Positions 5,777 through 7,125 of a stretch of DNA of 7,125 nt are shown one piece after another. The position numbers and the translations under genes were made by a program. The DNA is from Candidatus Omnitrophota bacterium. Lineage in GTDB: Bacteria; Omnitrophota; Gorgyraeia; Gygaellales; Profunditerraquicolaceae. Where the stretch lies: positions 1-7,125 of the forward strand of contig VGKK01000057.1 of the NCBI GenBank assembly GCA_016867095.1. Reading direction: 5' to 3'. The notes beneath the pieces were generated by a model. That model saw nothing but the letters and a program-made list of their open reading frames with translations. It did no database searches and had not been told where the DNA came from. How positions within the stretch are numbered: position 1 is the stretch's first letter; each line of letters starts with the position of its first letter.

Positions 5777-5847
5777 AGCGGGTGAGCGGAATCGAACCGC
5801 CATATGCAGCTTGGGAAGCTGCCATTCTGCCATTGAATTACACCCGC
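5777..5847 (-). tRNA. tRNA-Gly (anticodon CCC)
   Basis: A 71-nt cloverleaf. The acceptor stem is GCGGGTG (5847-5841) with CACCCGC (5784-5778), and the discriminator base is U73 (5777). The D stem is ATTC/GAAT with loop AATGGCA. The anticodon stem is GCAGC/GCTGC with loop TTCCCAA, so the anticodon is CCC and it reads GGG glycine codons. The variable loop is ATAT. The T stem is GGCGG/CCGCT with one G-U pair and loop TTCGATT. CCA is not encoded. The first ten nucleotides coincide with the 3' end of thiC, and its stop TAA forms tRNA positions 8-10. The palindromic 9-mer array follows 8 nt downstream. All stems pair, so the identification is firm. Confidence 0.97.
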
Positions 5848-7121
5848 ATACACTTATCCATTAATTTGATAGAGCAATACTGGCCGCACATAGTGCAGAC
5901 ATCAGATAAACGCGGCCGCGACGAAGCCCGGCAGCGCCTCGCTTTATCCGGGTCTATGGCTAATTTAATCTGTTTTTTCCAGTCGCGCCTCTTGCGGTTG
6001 AGCGATATTTTTTTATCCCATTCCAGGGCCGCGCGCGGGTTTTTAACGATATCCGCGGCATGCGCGGCTATTTTGGCCGCCACTACCCCTTCCTTTACGT
6101 CTTCTATGGAGGGGTGCCGCAAGTGCTCTGATGCGGTGACATAACATAAAAAGTCCGCGCCATAACTTGCCGCGATTGCCCCGCCTATAGAGGCGCTGAT
6201 ATGGTCGTAACCGGCGGCGACATCCGTAACCAGCGGGCCTAAGACATAAAACGGCGCGCCATGGCAGATTTTTTTCTCAAGGAGGATATTTTTTTCAATT
6301 TGATTTAACGGCACATGCCCCGGCCCTTCAATCATTACTTGCACATTTTTTCTTTTAGCGCGTGATGCCAGTTCCCCTAAAGTTTCCAATTCCCCGATTT
6401 GCGCGCTATCCGTAGCGTCTAGTACCGAGCCGGGCCGCAGGCCGTCTCCCAGGCTTAGAGTTACGTCATATTTATGGGCGATATCCAAAACCTGGTCAAA
6501 ATACTCATAAAAGGGATTTTCTTTTTTATGGCAGTTCATCCAGCCGGCCAGGATTGCCCCGCCCCTGGATACGATATCCATTATTCTGCCGGATTTCTTT
6601 AATCTGTTTATATTTTTTTGGGTGACACCGGCATGGATGGTAAAAAAATCCACGCCTTCCTGGGCCTGCGCCTCCAGGACGTCCAGGCAGTCGCGCGCGC
6701 TGAATTTCAGGAGGTCGCCTTTTGTTTCCTGGGCATTTACGGATATTTCATAAATGGGGACTGTGCCGACGGGTATGGGCGAATGCTCTAATATTTTTCT
6801 GCGTATGCCCTTGATGTCTCCGCCGACGCTCAGGTCCATCACCGCGTCCGCGCCGTATTTTACCGCGGCCTTTAATTTTTTTAATTCGTCGCCGAGCTCG
6901 GATTTATCGGTGGATGTGCCGATATTGGCGTTTATCTTGGTGCGCAGGCCCAGGCCTATGCCGCAGGGCGATTTTATCTTATGCCTTTTGTTCAGGGGGA
7001 TGACGGCCTTACCTTGTTTGATATATCCGGAGATTACCTTAGGCGGGATATTTTCCAGGGAAGCGATATACTTTGCCTGGGGCGTGATAATATTATTTTT
7101 AGCGTATTCTAATTGCGTCAT
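5838..7121 (-). CDS. thiC: Phosphomethylpyrimidine synthase ThiC (short form)
   Basis: A radical-SAM [4Fe-4S] enzyme that converts aminoimidazole ribotide to HMP phosphate, the pyrimidine half of thiamine. Conserved blocks: NANIGTS (64-70), MDLSVGGD (95-102), TIHAGV (161-166), SRGG (185-188), DGLRPGS (226-232), IEGPGHVP (264-271, H269), GPLVTDVAAGYDH (295-307) and YVTASEH (327-333, H333). H269 and H333 are the expected metal ligands. The cluster-binding cysteines are C409, C412 and C416 (CX2CX3C). At 427 residues it is the short class of many anaerobes and archaea, lacking the N-terminal extension of E. coli ThiC. The opening MTQLEYAKNNIITPQ fits the family start, so the gene looks complete, but its ribosome binding site and any TPP riboswitch lie beyond the window edge. 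The last codons and stop overlap the 5' end of tRNA-Gly by 10 nt. Confidence 0.97.
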   Translation of the reverse strand: MTQLEYAKNNIITPQAKYIASLENIPPKVISGYIKQGKAVIPLNKRHKIKSPCGIGLGLRTKINANIGTSTDKSELGDELKKLKAAVKYGADAVMDLSVGGDIKGIRRKILEHSPIPVGTVPIYEISVNAQETKGDLLKFSARDCLDVLEAQAQEGVDFFTIHAGVTQKNINRLKKSGRIMDIVSRGGAILAGWMNCHKKENPFYEYFDQVLDIAHKYDVTLSLGDGLRPGSVLDATDSAQIGELETLGELASRAKRKNVQVMIEGPGHVPLNQIEKNILLEKKICHGAPFYVLGPLVTDVAAGYDHISASIGGAIAASYGADFLCYVTASEHLRHPSIEDVKEGVVAAKIAAHAADIVKNPRAALEWDKKISLNRKRRDWKKQIKLAIDPDKARRCRASSRPRLSDVCTMCGQYCSIKLMDKCMRV

Positions 7122-7125
7122 TAAT

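Noticed and set aside
7100..7125. TPP riboswitch controlling thiC
   Set aside because: Only four bases upstream of the thiC start codon are in the window, so nothing can be judged.

Overview
The window shows a compact bacterial segment of moderate GC in which every recognisable gene lies on the minus strand. The bacterial marks are a tRNA-Gly, a ThiC of the short (about 430-residue) class, a lipoprotein carrying LysM plus an M23-like domain (which suggests a diderm envelope), and GAF/HD-GYP signalling. An 'archaeal-type' STAND-like ATPase and intergenic spacers filled with short-period palindromic repeats remind me of uncultured candidate-phylum bacteria such as Omnitrophota. That taxonomic guess is an inference from style, not from a marker gene.

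Layout in the direction of transcription (right to left): (1) thiC (7121-5838), whose last codons and stop codon lie inside a tRNA-Gly(CCC) gene (5847-5777). (2) A spacer holding a 93-bp inverted array of degenerate 9-mers (5676-5768). (3) A three-gene unit: a LysM/degenerate M23 lipoprotein (5643-4993), an AAA/STAND-like ATPase with a restriction-endonuclease-like C-terminus (4989-3397), and a YfcE-type metallophosphoesterase (3400-2912). The ATPase starts 3 nt after the lipoprotein stop, and the ATPase and phosphoesterase overlap by ATGA. (4) A spacer consisting almost wholly of an inverted array of degenerate 7-mers (2772-2898), which also contains the best sigma70-like promoter I can see. 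(5) A second three-gene unit with overlapping ends: a HIT-family nucleotide hydrolase/phosphorylase (2758-2276), a dNTP triphosphohydrolase (2283-1129) and a GAF/HD-GYP phosphodiesterase (1178-105). (6) Seven nucleotides past the last stop, a 79-nt element (19-97) that folds into a nearly complete three-way junction.

Functionally, unit 5 reads as nucleotide and second-messenger turnover (ApnA-type nucleotides, dNTPs, cyclic di-GMP). Unit 3 combines a probable cell-wall amidase activator with a signalling or defence-like ATPase and a phosphodiesterase, and its common purpose is not evident. thiC makes the thiamine pyrimidine. No CRISPR array, insertion sequence or integrase is visible. The most unusual material is at the boundaries: two palindromic short-period arrays of the same architecture but different sequence, the three-way-junction element, and the thiC/tRNA overlap.
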